A stretch of DNA of 64,000 nucleotides from Phyllostachys edulis (taxonomy: Eukaryota; Streptophyta; Magnoliopsida; Poales; Poaceae). The position numbers and the translations under genes were made by a program. Shown in pieces: positions 45,505 through 56,659 of the stretch. The stretch covers positions 5,586,221 to 5,650,220 of the forward strand of contig CM070568.1 in assembly GCA_036346405.1 (NCBI GenBank), given 5' to 3'. The notes beneath the pieces were generated by a model. That model was not told where the DNA came from. It ran no database searches and worked only from the letters and a program-made list of their open reading frames with translations. Numbering within the stretch: position 1 is the stretch's first letter; each line of letters starts with the position of its first letter.

Positions 45505-47293
45505 TGTGGATATCATGGGGATATGCCCATGATCTTAGGATGATGAAACAATTGGCAATGTTGCTTTTGGTTTGAAGTTTCAAGCGTTTTAAATCAAAGT
45601 TCTTGAATCACAGTCTCGGCGGTCAAACCGGTTTCTATGTGGCGGTCGGTCGCCTGTGTGGCGGTCGACCGCCAATCCGCGAATGACCGTACCGTGACTT
45701 AGTGGAAATCTGGTTCGGACCAGGCGGTCGGGCCGGCGAGCAATGATCTGGTGGTTTATGTGCTGAATGATGATATTACTTGTGGATTGATTTTGGGATA
45801 GGTCATTTCCTTGTTGATAATACATATGTGTTGCATATTGCATGTTTTGGTTAACGTGGGTCAAGTTGTGAAGAACTTGTTCCCGGATTCATGTTTGCTT
45901 GTCTATTCTTTGTGCAGGTGGCTTGGAGGTCAGCGGCGAGGAGGATCGGGACTAAGCTTGGAGGCCGAGGTCGAGCGATCATGGATGCGGGTGAGGTCGA
46001 GTGACTCAAGCATAGCTTGAGAATGGACAAGGATGACCGAATGGGCGATTCGGTCTGTTGGTTTGATCAAGCGGTCGCGGGGTCGGTGCAAGTGCCAAGG
46101 TGGTCGGTGGGAACCGGATGGGAGAGACTTGAGCGACACGATGAGAGCATTGGATCAATCTACGTGGCGAAGTATGGATGTGTTTAGCGCAGTTTGGACT
46201 CGGTCTTGGGAAAGATCGAGAAGAGGTATTTTGGTAATTTCACCAAATACCGCCTTGGTGACCTAATGCCAACCCGCGGCGCAAGACGGTGCGTCAAGAA
46301 GTGGATTAGGTCAAGAAAAGTGAAAACGGCGCTTTGGGATGCGTGCGTGTGTGACCCGTTTGTATTGGGCCTTAACGGGAGCCCATTAGGGTTAAGTCTT
46401 CTAGAAGCTCTAGGCCTCATATAAATAGAGAGGGGCATTACTGTGACCACTTGAAGCACTTCATGGTAAACCCTAGTTTGTCTTAGGGCTTAGGAGAAAG
46501 AGAAGAGGCTTAGGGTTCTAGGGAGATGTGTTGAGTTACGTGCTCATGGATTGAGTTTTGCCCTCCTTGAGGGAGTGGGCAGTAACCGACAACCAATCAT
46601 GAATCAATCCATGGATGATTGTTCAAAGATGAGTCTTCTTGTGCTTTCCCGTCTCTTTTGATGATTTTGGGTGCTTCCTTGATCCTGAGGTTTTTGGTTG
46701 GTTTCTTTCCCTCTTTTACCTTGCTGTGATGTGTGGGAATACATCTAGGATCATCTAGATCATCAATCTCCCACGAGCAAGATTTGGATCAAGTTTTGGT
46801 TTTGCGGGTTTTGAACCCTCCTTCAGTAAAACAGAAAAAGGTCAAAACTTTTAACGTGGATCTACTCAATCTCTTCTTGGAATAGGTTCCTAATATCTTT
46901 AGAAATGTATGTTCCAAATTTGGTCAAGTTTGGCCGTGTAGATCAAAAGTTAGACCGATTTTCGTTTCGATTTTTCAGGCTGATTGGGCTGATTTTGCTG
47001 TTCATCGTCAGGCGGTCGACCGCCAAAATCAATGATCTGACCGCTAGGCAAAGAAGTCAGACCGCCAATTTGAGAGGTCTGACCGCCCAACAATTTGAGA
47101 TTTGAGTTTTTGATAATTTTGGGTGTTTTGCGTCAGGGTTTTGATTAGATTCAATACAAGTCTTCCACTATGCTTGTATATTGATCTTCATAGCTTTTAT
47201 AGCTATTGGAGTGAATTTAGTATTGAATTCAATTAAGGTGAAAAAGGGTTCGTGCTCCTATTCACCCCCCCTAGTCGCCTTTCCGGTCCTACA
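45505..47293 (+). repeat. Copia 3' LTR (1789 bp)
   Basis: Same ends as the 5' LTR and nearly identical over long stretches, but with clusters of change in the GGTCAGACCG-type palindromes (GCGGTCAGACCGG versus GCGGTCGACCGCC, around 45610-45760) and small insertions (GACTTGAGCGACA versus GACAGCGACA). Confidence 0.95.
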
Positions 47294-47485
47294 TGGTTAG
47301 AGAAACAGATCAAAGGTGACTCCGGAAGAGAACTGACGAGACAAAATAACACGACGGACTTCTGTCGAGGTGAACAAGGCAACTGTTACCTCGGGTCAAA
47401 ACAAAAAAAAAGGCGTCCTAGAACATGTGCAGGCAAACCGTATTAATTTATGCCAAGGATGTAATCTATACTATATAGTTTCAAT

Positions 47486-47933
47486 CACTGGCGGAGCCAG
47501 CGACCCTCCAGGCCGAGCATTTGTCCGGGCTTTGGTCGCTCGCCAAGAAGCTTCCCTGATTCTCGAGGCTGCCGTATCGGCTACTGTTGTACGCCATCCG
47601 GTTGTTGTCCCACCACTTGTTGAAGGGGTCCGGCCATGAATTCTGCTTGATCTCCGGCCGTCGTACATGAGGTTGAGGATGTTGTTCTTTGTCGAAGTGA
47701 AGTTAGCCGGCAATCTGGCAGGCCCTCACGGAGGCTGACACCAGCCGCTTGTACCGGGTGATGGGCTGCTACGGGAGGAGCGTGTCGGTGGGCCAATCGA
47801 AGCTCTGCCACAGCGTGCGGCCGGCGACGTCGGCCACGACGAGGTTGCCAGTGTCGAGCAGCTACGTGGACTCGTGGTGTGGTCGTAGCCGTGGAGTTGC
47901 CTAGGTTTTGGAGGGCCGCTGGCTCCGCCACTG
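47486..47933 (-). mobile_element. small hAT element carrying a receptor-kinase fragment
   Basis: Ends CACTGGCGGAGCCAG and CTGGCTCCGCCACTG are inverted repeats, flanked by a perfect 8-bp duplication GTTTCAAT (47478-47485, 47934-47941), diagnostic of hAT. The 448-bp element has no transposase. Nearly the whole interior is a captured gene fragment on the minus strand, listed next. Confidence 0.92.
47540..47860 (-). pseudogene. captured S-domain (G-type lectin) receptor-kinase fragment
   Basis: On the minus strand the first part reads LLDTGNLVVADVAGRTLWQ and SFDWPTDTLLP*QPI, the end of the bulb-type lectin domain of S-domain receptor kinases (LLDSGN.V....LWQSFD.PTDTLLPGQ). After a shift it reads KNNILNLMYDGR and WPDPFNKWWDNNRMAYNSSR, the next conserved part of grass members of this family (LIYDGP..S.IYWP.P....W...R..YNSSR). 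The stop after TLLP and the frameshift show it is not functional. No transmembrane or kinase part is present. Confidence 0.82.
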
Positions 47934-48019
47934 GTTTCAATGTATGCGTAAATTTGTCATAAAAAGTACCTCCTTAAGGCTTGTTTTGATCCACACGAAC
48001 TGCGGGCAACATATGTAAT

Positions 48020-48253
48020 ATTGTCTCTGTTCTTTTCTACTCGATGTTTTTCACTTTTCACAGTCTTAGGGATTCGATTTTCACCGTTACTTGTTACAAC
48101 TTTATGTACTAATAAAGCTATAACATTATGAAAATATTTCTAACGACAAAGCTAATGGTATATTTTTCATATAACTAATCTAGATAGTTTTAAACTTATC
48201 CAAGGACCGCAATGCTAGGACGTCAGGTGAAAAAGAAAGAACGTAGGAGGGAG
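48020..48253. mobile_element. degenerate Stowaway-like MITE
   Basis: The right end ACGTAGGAGGGAG followed by TA fits a Stowaway terminus; the left end near TCTCTGTTCTTTTCTACTCG is only loosely its complement. Length and AT-rich interior fit. The left boundary is uncertain. Confidence 0.45.
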
Positions 48254-48691
48254 TAACGTATGAAAGGCATGGGACTTACACTGGAGTAGGGAAACCGGCA
48301 GCATGGTATGTGCACGGTTAATGGCAATGTCTTATCTTTTGGCATAGCAGCTGTAGCGACGTTGTTTCAGACATCTTGCTTGCTTTCATGGTACTACACA
48401 CGGTATCTCAGGAACCATGCACCATAATGAGCGGGGTATATTTTCTTTATTCTACACACATAGCAAGTGGATCATAATATTTTCTTCCATTTTCTGAAGG
48501 CAAGTAACCTGATGGGAGCCGGCAGCGGCAGAGGTGCGCAGTACATGAGCACACGGCACGCCCCGAAGGGCTTAGTGCCATGGTGTTAACCAGAGAAAGT
48601 TTCAACATTTGAGTACACCTCCCCACAAATTACGCAAAGAATCATGAACATAAAGAAAATTACAAACAGGTTCTCGGTTCCTCTGTTCTAA

Positions 48692-49034
48692 GGGCATATT
48701 TGCTTTGCTTCCTGGGGCCAACTTGTCTGGCCAGGATGTAGCCCGGAGCTCAACTGTGAACTGTTTGGTTGGCTTCCTGTGCATTGCTGCCAGCCAGGCG
48801 AGTTCTCAGGCTTAGGCACTAAAAATAGACGCCTGGAACCAGGCAGCTCCATCTACTATTCTTATCTTCGATCCAACGGTCTATTTTTCATTCACTAATT
48901 TCAGACACAGACTTTCAACCAAACAACCCATCTTCAGGTTTGCCTGGTCAAACAAAAATCATATACTTTCTAGACTACCTCCAGACACCACTTTTTTCTA
49001 AGTATGGAATCTAGGACACCAATCAAACAAACCC
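48692..49034. mobile_element. Tourist/Harbinger MITE (343 bp)
   Basis: Ends GGGCATATTTGCTTTGCTT and CACCAATCAAACAAACCC are imperfect inverted repeats of the GGG(T)TTGTTTGG class, flanked by TAA on both sides (48689-48691, 49035-49037). Non-coding. Confidence 0.78.
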
Positions 49035-49037
49035 TAA

Positions 49038-49693
49038 ACGAGTGTCAAATTGCTAAACTATTCATCACAGGGATTGATGGAACTACGAAATTAGTTCAAA
49101 CATCACATCCCATATGAAATTATGAACTGCTTGGGCGAATATTCCAGAAATAAAAATCTATTATGGAATTGTTAAGTAAAGAAAATTCTCCAATCTCCAA
49201 AGTGCTCACCACAGTAGGCACAATGAAATAATGGTTAAAGACTTAAGGTTGTTTCTGACCCTTTTTCTCTTGCAAACATCCTTACCAACAGCGAACCATA
49301 ATCTGGCTACTGTTGCATGGTTGTTTGACATGGCCCCGTTCCTAGCTCCCTCCCGTTGGCTCAGTTGTTTTTATGTTAACGTGTACTTCATGGCATACCA
49401 CCTTGGCTATAGACTAGGCGCAACATGGTTAATTAATTGAACCCACGCTATATCCCTCCAACCGTTTCAGCCCTCATGTGTCGCATTCCCATATCTCGAT
49501 ACAACTCGTCTCAAGTAGGGAATGGAACATAGCATCTCGGACTAGTGCCTTGGAGTCCACATCATAAAAAAAAAACAGCCAAGTCGGCAGGAAAGATGGC
49601 ACCGAGGAATATCAAACAACCATGTACTTGTAGAGGGCATGTTTCAAAAAAAAAAAAACCTTTCAGTGGGGTAAATCAAATTCCGTCCGACTT
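49038..49693. other. no gene recognised upstream of UGT fragment
   Basis: AT-rich sequence where the N-terminal part of the glycosyltransferase would be expected, but no acceptor-binding domain is recognisable. 49037-49085 resembles 63418-63466 (CTAAAC(A/T)(A/G)TTCATCACAGGGA). Confidence 0.5.
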
Positions 49694-50252
49694 CTAAGGC
49701 GTTATTTGCAATTTTCCACGAACTCCGTGCTCTTCGTGAGCCTTGGGAGCGTCGCCGCCATGGACGCGCACGAGTTCGTGGAGTTAGCCTGGGGCCTAGC
49801 TGATAGCAACCGCCCGTTTGTATGGGTGGTCAGGCCAGGTCTGGTCCGTGGCGGTTTGGAGTCCGGCGAGCTCGAGCTGCCCGGAGAGCTCCCGGAGGAG
49901 ACACGCGATCGAGGGAGGATGCTTGGCCATCTCGCCATTGGCGCCTTCCTGACGCACGACGGGTGGAACTCGACGGTGGAGGCTCTGTCGGAGGTCATCC
50001 CGATGGCATGTCTGCCGTGCTTCGGCGACCAATTCGTGACTGCTAGGTATCTGTGCAACGTGTGGAGGGTGGGGATGGAGGTGGAGGGGGTAACTCGGCT
50101 TGAGATCCGAGCCGCGACTGAGAAATTGATGAACGATGGCAAGGAAGGGAAGAGCCAAGGAACTCAAGGACACGGTTGAAAAATGCATCAGAGAAGGAGG
50201 ATCCTCTCACACAGCTTTGCTTAACTTGGTGAATTGCATACTGTCATTCTGA
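49694..50252 (+). pseudogene. UDP-glycosyltransferase C-terminal pseudogene
   Basis: Family 1 UGTs transfer sugar from UDP-sugars to small molecules. From LRRYLQFSTNSVLFVSLGS the frame follows the sugar-donor half: EFVELAWGLADSNRPFVWVVRPGL, then LPEETRDRGRM, and the PSPG region GAFLTHDGWNSTVEALSE with PCFGDQ. The PSPG box lacks its start (the V.WAPQ.EVLAHP part is deleted, about 13 residues), and HCGWNS is HDGWNS. After KEGKSQ a single-base shift moves the true end, ELKDTVEKCIREGGSSHTA, to another frame with a stop at 50250-50252. The N-terminal acceptor domain is missing. Overall it resembles the grass BX8/BX9-like group. It is the best host-gene relic in the window. Confidence 0.88.
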
Positions 50253-51099
50253 ATTGGTAACATCGGGTGCATCACAGGAAAATTCTGATTTTGGCCACGA
50301 GCTTTAACTTTGGCTAGTATAGTGACTCGTACGGCAATGTGAGAACCCGAGTTTTTAGACCTAATCGAGTAGCAGTAATCGATAATTAATTTCGTCTTAG
50401 CAGTGAGCTAACCGTAGTGTCAGATCGTTATTAAGCAACCAAATTAATATCAGCTTGTTAGTATTTTCAGGTTGCCTTTCGCATGCATTGCATTAATAGT
50501 CGTCTGTATTAATATTCCATCATCCATCTCAATATCAGCATTAATACTAGAGTCCTTTGCATTCACCAGTAAAACAGTAAAATCATAGTCATAATTAAAA
50601 TCGTAATATCCATTCCATTTCCATTAGAGCAATAAATCAATAAGTGAATTGTTTACAAGAGCATTTTTCATCAATCAATCTATAAGCATATTGCACCATT
50701 ATAGTAGGCAGCAGCTTCATCTATGCATTCCCTCTTCCCTTCTCTTCTTCAATGCATAGCAAGCGGCTCATCTCCTAACGCAGTCAACCAGTCAAGCCAT
50801 CCCCCCTTGTGCATTCTGTTGCCTTTCCCTCCTTGTCTCAAAAGCCACACCATAAGTCACAAAGAACCCATTCATTCCCCCCTGGCCGAGCATTCCACCT
50901 AGCTCACCCTTTTAGCACAGCCCAACCTTAGCCATTCCCCTTCCCACATTCATCTCCCCTCTGCCCCTTTGCAAGTCAGTCCTATTCACCAGGAACACAG
51001 AGGAGCACAGCAGATGCATCACCCCCAGCATAACACATTCATCCCCTCGCTGCCACCTCTCACAAGCCGCACAGCCCAAAACCATCCCCCCTGCACATC

Positions 51100-53265
51100 T
51101 AGGGGTGAAAACGGATCGAAAACGGACGGATAATGTCTCTGCTATATTTGTTTTCTTTTTTTTTCCCGGATGCTAATACGAATACTCCGGATACAAATAC
51201 GGATGCGAATAATATCGAATACGTATACGGAGCGAATACGAATCGAAACGAATACCGTCATGGATATTTTTTCGGAACATAAAAACCCCTTAAATTGCAT
51301 ACCAGAAATTAACGAAAACATATAACTAGTTTGTTTGATGCAAACATTCATGAATTGTTCATATTTTCAGCATCTAAAGTTACTTCATAGTCTTTGTAAA
51401 CTACTTCTGAGCAAGTTTTATTGATTCTCTAGATATCAAGTACACCTTACCAACCTCAATTAGGTCATAAAACTGATCAAGCACCGAATTGTAACATATT
51501 GCACGAATTTCTCCACCATGTGAATCAAGGATTAGCGTATTTAACGACAGTTATTACAATAAACATTTATTACAATAAATAATTATTACAAATAGTTCAT
51601 GCCCCCTCCACTTTTTTCTGAGCTTGGGACTGGCATCGGCAGTGTTAGGCACCCCGCCCTACCCTCACATGTACCCCCAAGTGTATAATTAGAAACTACA
51701 ACCATTTTTAAGAGATAGAAATTAACCAGTTAAACAACATCAAAGCAATTAGTCATGGAATCAGTAGTGAAATTTTATAAGGATAAATTATCTATAACAA
51801 CAGGCATGCATATGGACATCGCAATGGTATGAGCATTCAACTATGAATGAGACAATTTCAGTGGACATGTTGATGCATAACAAAGAGAAACAAAGGTGCT
51901 CAATTTTCAGAGTTAAGTATGACAGGTTGAAGCACAAACCATATACACTACCGTCAAGTATTGATGCATATATATCAATTGATTGTACAAGAAAGGAATC
52001 ATTCATCGATTCATACATTGATCAATATGCGGGCAACAAAAATATTTCACATCTAAGCAGCAAAAAAACAGGAATCATTTCACAGTGGAGGGAGGAGGAG
52101 ATTGGCTCAAGCAAGAAAATCACAACCATCTATTACCATCTTTATTTGCTCAGATCTGCATTCATTCAGACATAGCTGGAATTCAATTAGCAAAAACATT
52201 AAACGAATGGAATTTAATTAGCTAGCAGCCTAGCACTAGGAGCTCAATCCATTGATTCATTGCCTCATTGGCAAAACTACAATGTCAAGATCCTTACCTA
52301 GTTAACTTGGTGGGCAACATGAGGAAGAATGAGTGGTAGGCGGGGTGAGGATCTGGCAGGTGTCGTGGCCTTAGGACAGGGGGAGGCGGGGGCAGGCGGC
52401 AGTGAGGTCTTTGGGGCGGTGAGGTCTTTGGTCTTGGCGAGGCCACGAGGATCCGGCGGAGTCTTGGGGAACTGGGTCGGTGAGGGGAGCCGACGAGGAC
52501 AAAGGACGGGACGACGGGAGGCGAGAAGGCATGAGAGGAGGATGGAGCCGGAGGAGGAGGCGATGGGGAAGGGAGCTGGCGGAGGAGGCGCCGCCGCGGA
52601 AGAAGGTGCACCGGGGAGGAGGGAGGTGCGTCGAGGAGGAGGGAAGTGGAGGAGTGCGCCAGGGTTGATCCAAATCTAGATCTAGATCTGGGAGGAGGAG
52701 GGGTGCTGGGGAGGAGGTCGGCGGGGAGGAGCGCACCGGGGGAGGAGGGAGCCGGGGGAGTGGGGAGTGGCGGCGTTGCGGTGTGGAGGCTGCTTGAGGA
52801 GAAGAGGAGGGGGTGGGGGTGGTGCGCCGATCGTGGAGCGCACTGGGGAGGAGGAAGCCGAGGGAGTGGGGAGTGGCGGCGTCGCCGGCTATGGAGCACT
52901 GGAGCGCGCCGGGAGAGGAGGAAGCCGGGAGTGGGGGTGGGCGTCGTGGTGTGGGCCTTGCCGGGGCCGGGAGAAGCCGAGGAGTGGCGAGTGGGGAGTG
53001 GCGGCATCGCCGAAGAACTGAAGAAGGAATGCACAATAAGCAATAACCCAGTGCCGGATATCCGGATGTACTCTTATCCGGATAATCCGAATCCGTATTC
53101 GTATCCGCCGGATATCATGCCTACCGTATTCGTTTCCGTTTCCGACAAAAAAATCCGAATCCGTTTCCGATCCGAAAATTATCCGAAAAAAATCGATCCG
53201 AAACCATCCAAATCCGTTTTCGTCCAGATCGGACGGAAACTATCCGATCCGTTTTCACCATTCCA
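51100..53265. mobile_element. non-autonomous hAT element (about 2.17 kb)
   Basis: Ends TAGGGGTGAAAACGGATCG and CGATCCGTTTTCACCATTCC are inverted repeats. Both subterminal regions are dense in short repeats: GAATACG/GGATACG motifs at 51160-51270 and TCCGAATCCG/CCGTTTCCG motifs at 53050-53250, the pattern of Ac-like hAT elements. No transposase is present. The flanking 8-mers (about 51092-51099 and 53266-53273) agree only partly, so exact ends may be off by a base or two. The interior is an AT-rich part and a GC-rich block (52320-53040). Confidence 0.72.
52320..53040. repeat. GC-rich low-complexity block inside hAT
   Basis: GGAGGAGG, GGGAGTGG(G/C)G and GCGCCGGGG motifs repeated. Minus-strand and plus-strand frames of 220-270 codons arise only from composition (Ser/Pro/Arg or Gly/Glu/Arg) and show no domain. 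It might be a heavily decayed first exon captured by the element. Confidence 0.55.
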
Positions 53266-56202
53266 GCGCATACACAAAGCCATCTCCCCCCTTCTTCTCA
53301 GCCAAAAGACCCAGACCACAGCAGCAGGGGAGCAAGGAGGAGGAAGGGGAGCTAGGGAGACCGAGGCAACGACTTCGAACCCTCGACGACCACCCGGGCA
53401 CCGTCGGGCCGACGAGAGCATGAAGACCGGGAGCACCGGGGAGCAACTCGACCACTAGTACTCCTCAGCTAGCATCGCCATCACTCCCAGCCCCAGCTCA
53501 GACACGGTAACACCCCCTTCACATCCCATTGTCATCCCTCTTTTTGGCCCAAATCAAAACTCCATCAAACGAACCAGTACCATAGCCCAGAGAACACATG
53601 CCTCCACACCCCACAACCATATCATCATCCAGTCAATGCATCACAAAGCAATAGGGGGAAGAAGTCGAGAGAAAGATTAGAATGAGGATTCACCATTGAG
53701 CAAGCTGCCGAGATGCGCCGAGAGAAAAGACCAAGGCGCCAGGCAGCAGAAGGCCGAGTCACCGAGCCGAGTGCACCGAGCCGGGGTTCTAAGCGCCGGC
53801 TGCCATCCGGCCGCACTCAGAGTAGAGAAGCGGCACCAGTAGCAAGAACGGCGCCATGGGAGCTGGAGCTGCCAGGAAGGAGCGGCAGGCGACAATGAGG
53901 CAACAAGTCTTGTCAAGGCGGTTGAAGGAGGAGCGCCATGGAGTCCGAGTGGAGTTAGGGAAAAAGCCGCAGAGCTAGGTGAAATTTGCGGCAGGAGGAG
54001 GACACGGGCAGTGGTGTGAGGTGTGGCAGCATCGGCGGGGGCCCAAAGGCCGTGGCGACGCAAAGACCGAGGCCGGAGTGGCGACGCCGTAGCCATCTGA
54101 GAGCTAGAGGAAGAGAGGAGCCATGGGTGAAGTAAAGAGGAAGAATGAGATTGGGGAAGAATGTAAGCCTCTGTGTGTGTACAGCCACAAGGGGTAAGAA
54201 AGGAGAGTGGGATCAGGTGGAGTTTTGGCAGGGAGGTAATTAGTAAAATCTTATTGAGGGTTAGTATCGTTAGTTTTAGCAGTAAATTGGAGCGCTAACA
54301 ATAGTAATCACCAGCGCTGTGAATTGTTAGACTTTATAATCTGTACCGCGCGTGCGGTTAGATTTCAGTAGATAGACCGGTTCAAAAAAAGAAGAAGGAA
54401 AACATGTAACTATAATAAATCTGAGACTTTTAATTGAGTTAATCACCCATGCAAACCGCTAAAGTAAATAGATAGCTCGTTGCGTTAAAAATATCTTAGT
54501 CGCGAGAAAGCAATTAAAGTCAATAGCACCAAGTTATTTAGGAGCAATAATAAACGCGTAAGTACTTAAAGAAAATTAGTTAGGCTTTTGTGCGCAAATA
54601 AAAGTGGTTGACTTATTAAAATACGTGTATGAGTAGTACTGTATTTTCTGTGCGATAAACATGAGTTCGACAACCACAACCATAGAGCGAATAAGCAGTA
54701 GAACGGCTATAAGGCGGAGCGCTAACTTAGCAGAGGACTCGAAAAGATTTATTTAAATTAAATCGTGCTAACAAGTTAGAAGCCACTAACTTATGTATCC
54801 ATAATATCACTCAAAATCAACTATGTATTTATATTATTATTCGTGTTGCCGTATTGCTATAGAAGACGAACTAGCACCGACGGGAGCAGCTAACTAGTGA
54901 TTCGTCAACACCGATCTTTCCTACATCTACGAAGGCAAGCGATCCTCTTGAACATAAACAAAGTTAATTTAAATGTAAACTGTATGTTGCAGTATTATGT
55001 GTATTGCATTCAAAATTATTTTCTCAAAACTTAAATCAAATGATTGAGATGAAAATGATTAAGATGAAGATGAAAGAATTGAGAATGATGAAAGGAAAGT
55101 GGTAAAGAGAATATTATGGCCGGTAAAGGGGGCCCTTGGCAGGTAAGAAATGAGGCAGGAAGTGGGACCCTTTACATATGGTTAAAATATAAGGACCAAC
55201 AAACTTTTACTCGGTCGAGGTAAATTCAAGATACCAACCATTTCCCGTTTAGTGAGTAAAATGCTACCTTATTACATGACTATGCTCTCCACAATGGGTA
55301 AGTAATATGTGTGACTGTGATGGAGGAACCCAGAACTGTGAGAAGAGACCGGAAGTGGGGGATCCAAGGCGCTATAAGCGCTAAGGTGGAGTGTTGAGTG
55401 TAGAATAGAAGCTGCCTCAACCAACATTACCAGAACTCGGTGGGTGACGAGGTCAACACCGACAGAAAGTAATGGGTGGAGAAATTAATTCACATAACAT
55501 GGAAAACGTTCTGTATTATGATCTTGAACCCGCATCAAAGGAAATACGGTGGACCCTATTCACATAGAGTTCAGAATAGCTATGGGTAAAGTGGTGCAAA
55601 GCCTGCGCAGTGCTAAACAAAATCATGAATTCATGCCAGTCTCCTGGATTGGAGTCTACGGGAATCACAGGGGGTATATCTTCTCTCCGAGTGACTAGTA
55701 GTGTTTTCAGTATTAAAATCTGCCATCTAAATGTTTTAATGAGTTATTTTCATAAATGAGATGACATAGAAACTGTGATTCGTGTACTCAACCTTGTTAG
55801 TATTCTCCTTTGTAGATCGTAGTTTGGCCGAGAACTATCCTGAGTGGGACAAGGGACTTGCAGGTACCGATGCAACCGCTGGATGAGAAGGCTTTGACTA
55901 CAAGGACCAGGGCGAGATAGGAGCTATTTTTGGACACGTGGGACGAATAGGCGGCCGATACTTCAGGGCAGACGAGTGAAGCAGAGAAGTTCCCTTTTGT
56001 AATTGTTTAATACTTGTACTGAGAACCATAGCCTTGTGTGGCTATTACTGAAATAAAGATGTTCAGTTTCTATTTTATTGTTCTGCTACGTAATTCTGAT
56101 AAAGGCTTACTCTTCGTTGAAGTAGTATTCTACTGAGCAAACAAATAGTAATCCGTATGTCTAAGCGTGATTACCTCTAGAGTAATGGTGCGGAGCGTCA
56201 CA

Positions 56203-56441
56203 GGCAACATCACCAATCTAGGGAAACTTGTCATGCTCAAAATAAACTTTGAAGTTCACCACGAACTTTGAACTACATGGCCGAGAATACAAAAAAAAAA
56301 CTACCAAAGATAAAGGGCCATACTCATATCTTCAGTCTCTAGTGTCCACAGTTAGAATGTGGTCAAGTTTGCTTCTGATCGAGCCTATTCTTGCAAACAT
56401 GTGGACCACAAGTTGAAGACAAAAACGGAGCAGGTTTTAGG
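56203..56441. other. host sequence between LTR and Copia
   Basis: Short unassigned stretch, continuous with 50253-50337 before the LTR insertion and with 63239 onward before the Copia insertion. No gene recognised. Confidence 0.5.
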
Positions 56442-56547
56442 TGTTGGGATGAACCATTGATCTATTCCAATGGGTTAAAAACCAAAATATACATGTTAGA
56501 ATATAGGTAAATATGCAAAGAACACCCTATACAAGACATATCTAACA
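56442..56547 (-). repeat. Copia 3' LTR (106 bp)
   Basis: Reverse complement starts TGTTAGATATGTCTTG and ends TCATCCCAACA. It matches 63134-63238 with a few differences. Confidence 0.9.
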
Positions 56548-56659
56548 CCCCTTAAACTCATGGTGGATCAACAACAAGAGTTTGGAGAAGTAGAAGCTGT
56601 GCTGAGCTCTAGTCGGTGACTTGGTGAAGAAATCTGCTAACTGAAGCTTTGAAGGAACA

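Larger units (their letters stand above)
37878..47293 (+). mobile_element. Copia LTR retrotransposon, gag-bearing but pol-deficient
   Basis: LTRs start TGTGGATATCATGGGG and end CGGTCCTACA; a perfect TGGTT duplication flanks the element (37873-37877, 47294-47298). After the 5' LTR comes a primer site like initiator tRNA-Met (TGGTATTAGAGC), then gag and the start of protease, and after that about 3 kb with no integrase, RT or RNase H. A polypurine tract precedes the 3' LTR. It is a non-autonomous element that would depend on enzymes from a relative. Confidence 0.95.
50338..56202 (+). mobile_element. solo LTR of a Gypsy-like element, with nested hAT
   Basis: Begins TGTGAGAACCCGAG and ends GCGGAGCGTCACA (TG...CA), with a perfect GGCAA duplication (50333-50337, 56203-56207). 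Net length without the nested hAT is about 3.7 kb. There is no coding region. A conserved block near 55590-55640 (CAAAGCCTGCGCAGTGC...) resembles that of the other two large LTRs. It lies about 85 bases after the UGT stop codon. Confidence 0.85.

Noticed and set aside
52294..53458. Long overlapping open frames (about 220-270 codons) on both strands
   Set aside because: They arise from GC-rich low-complexity DNA, overlap on opposite strands, and contain only Ser/Pro/Arg or Gly/Glu/Arg runs without any domain.
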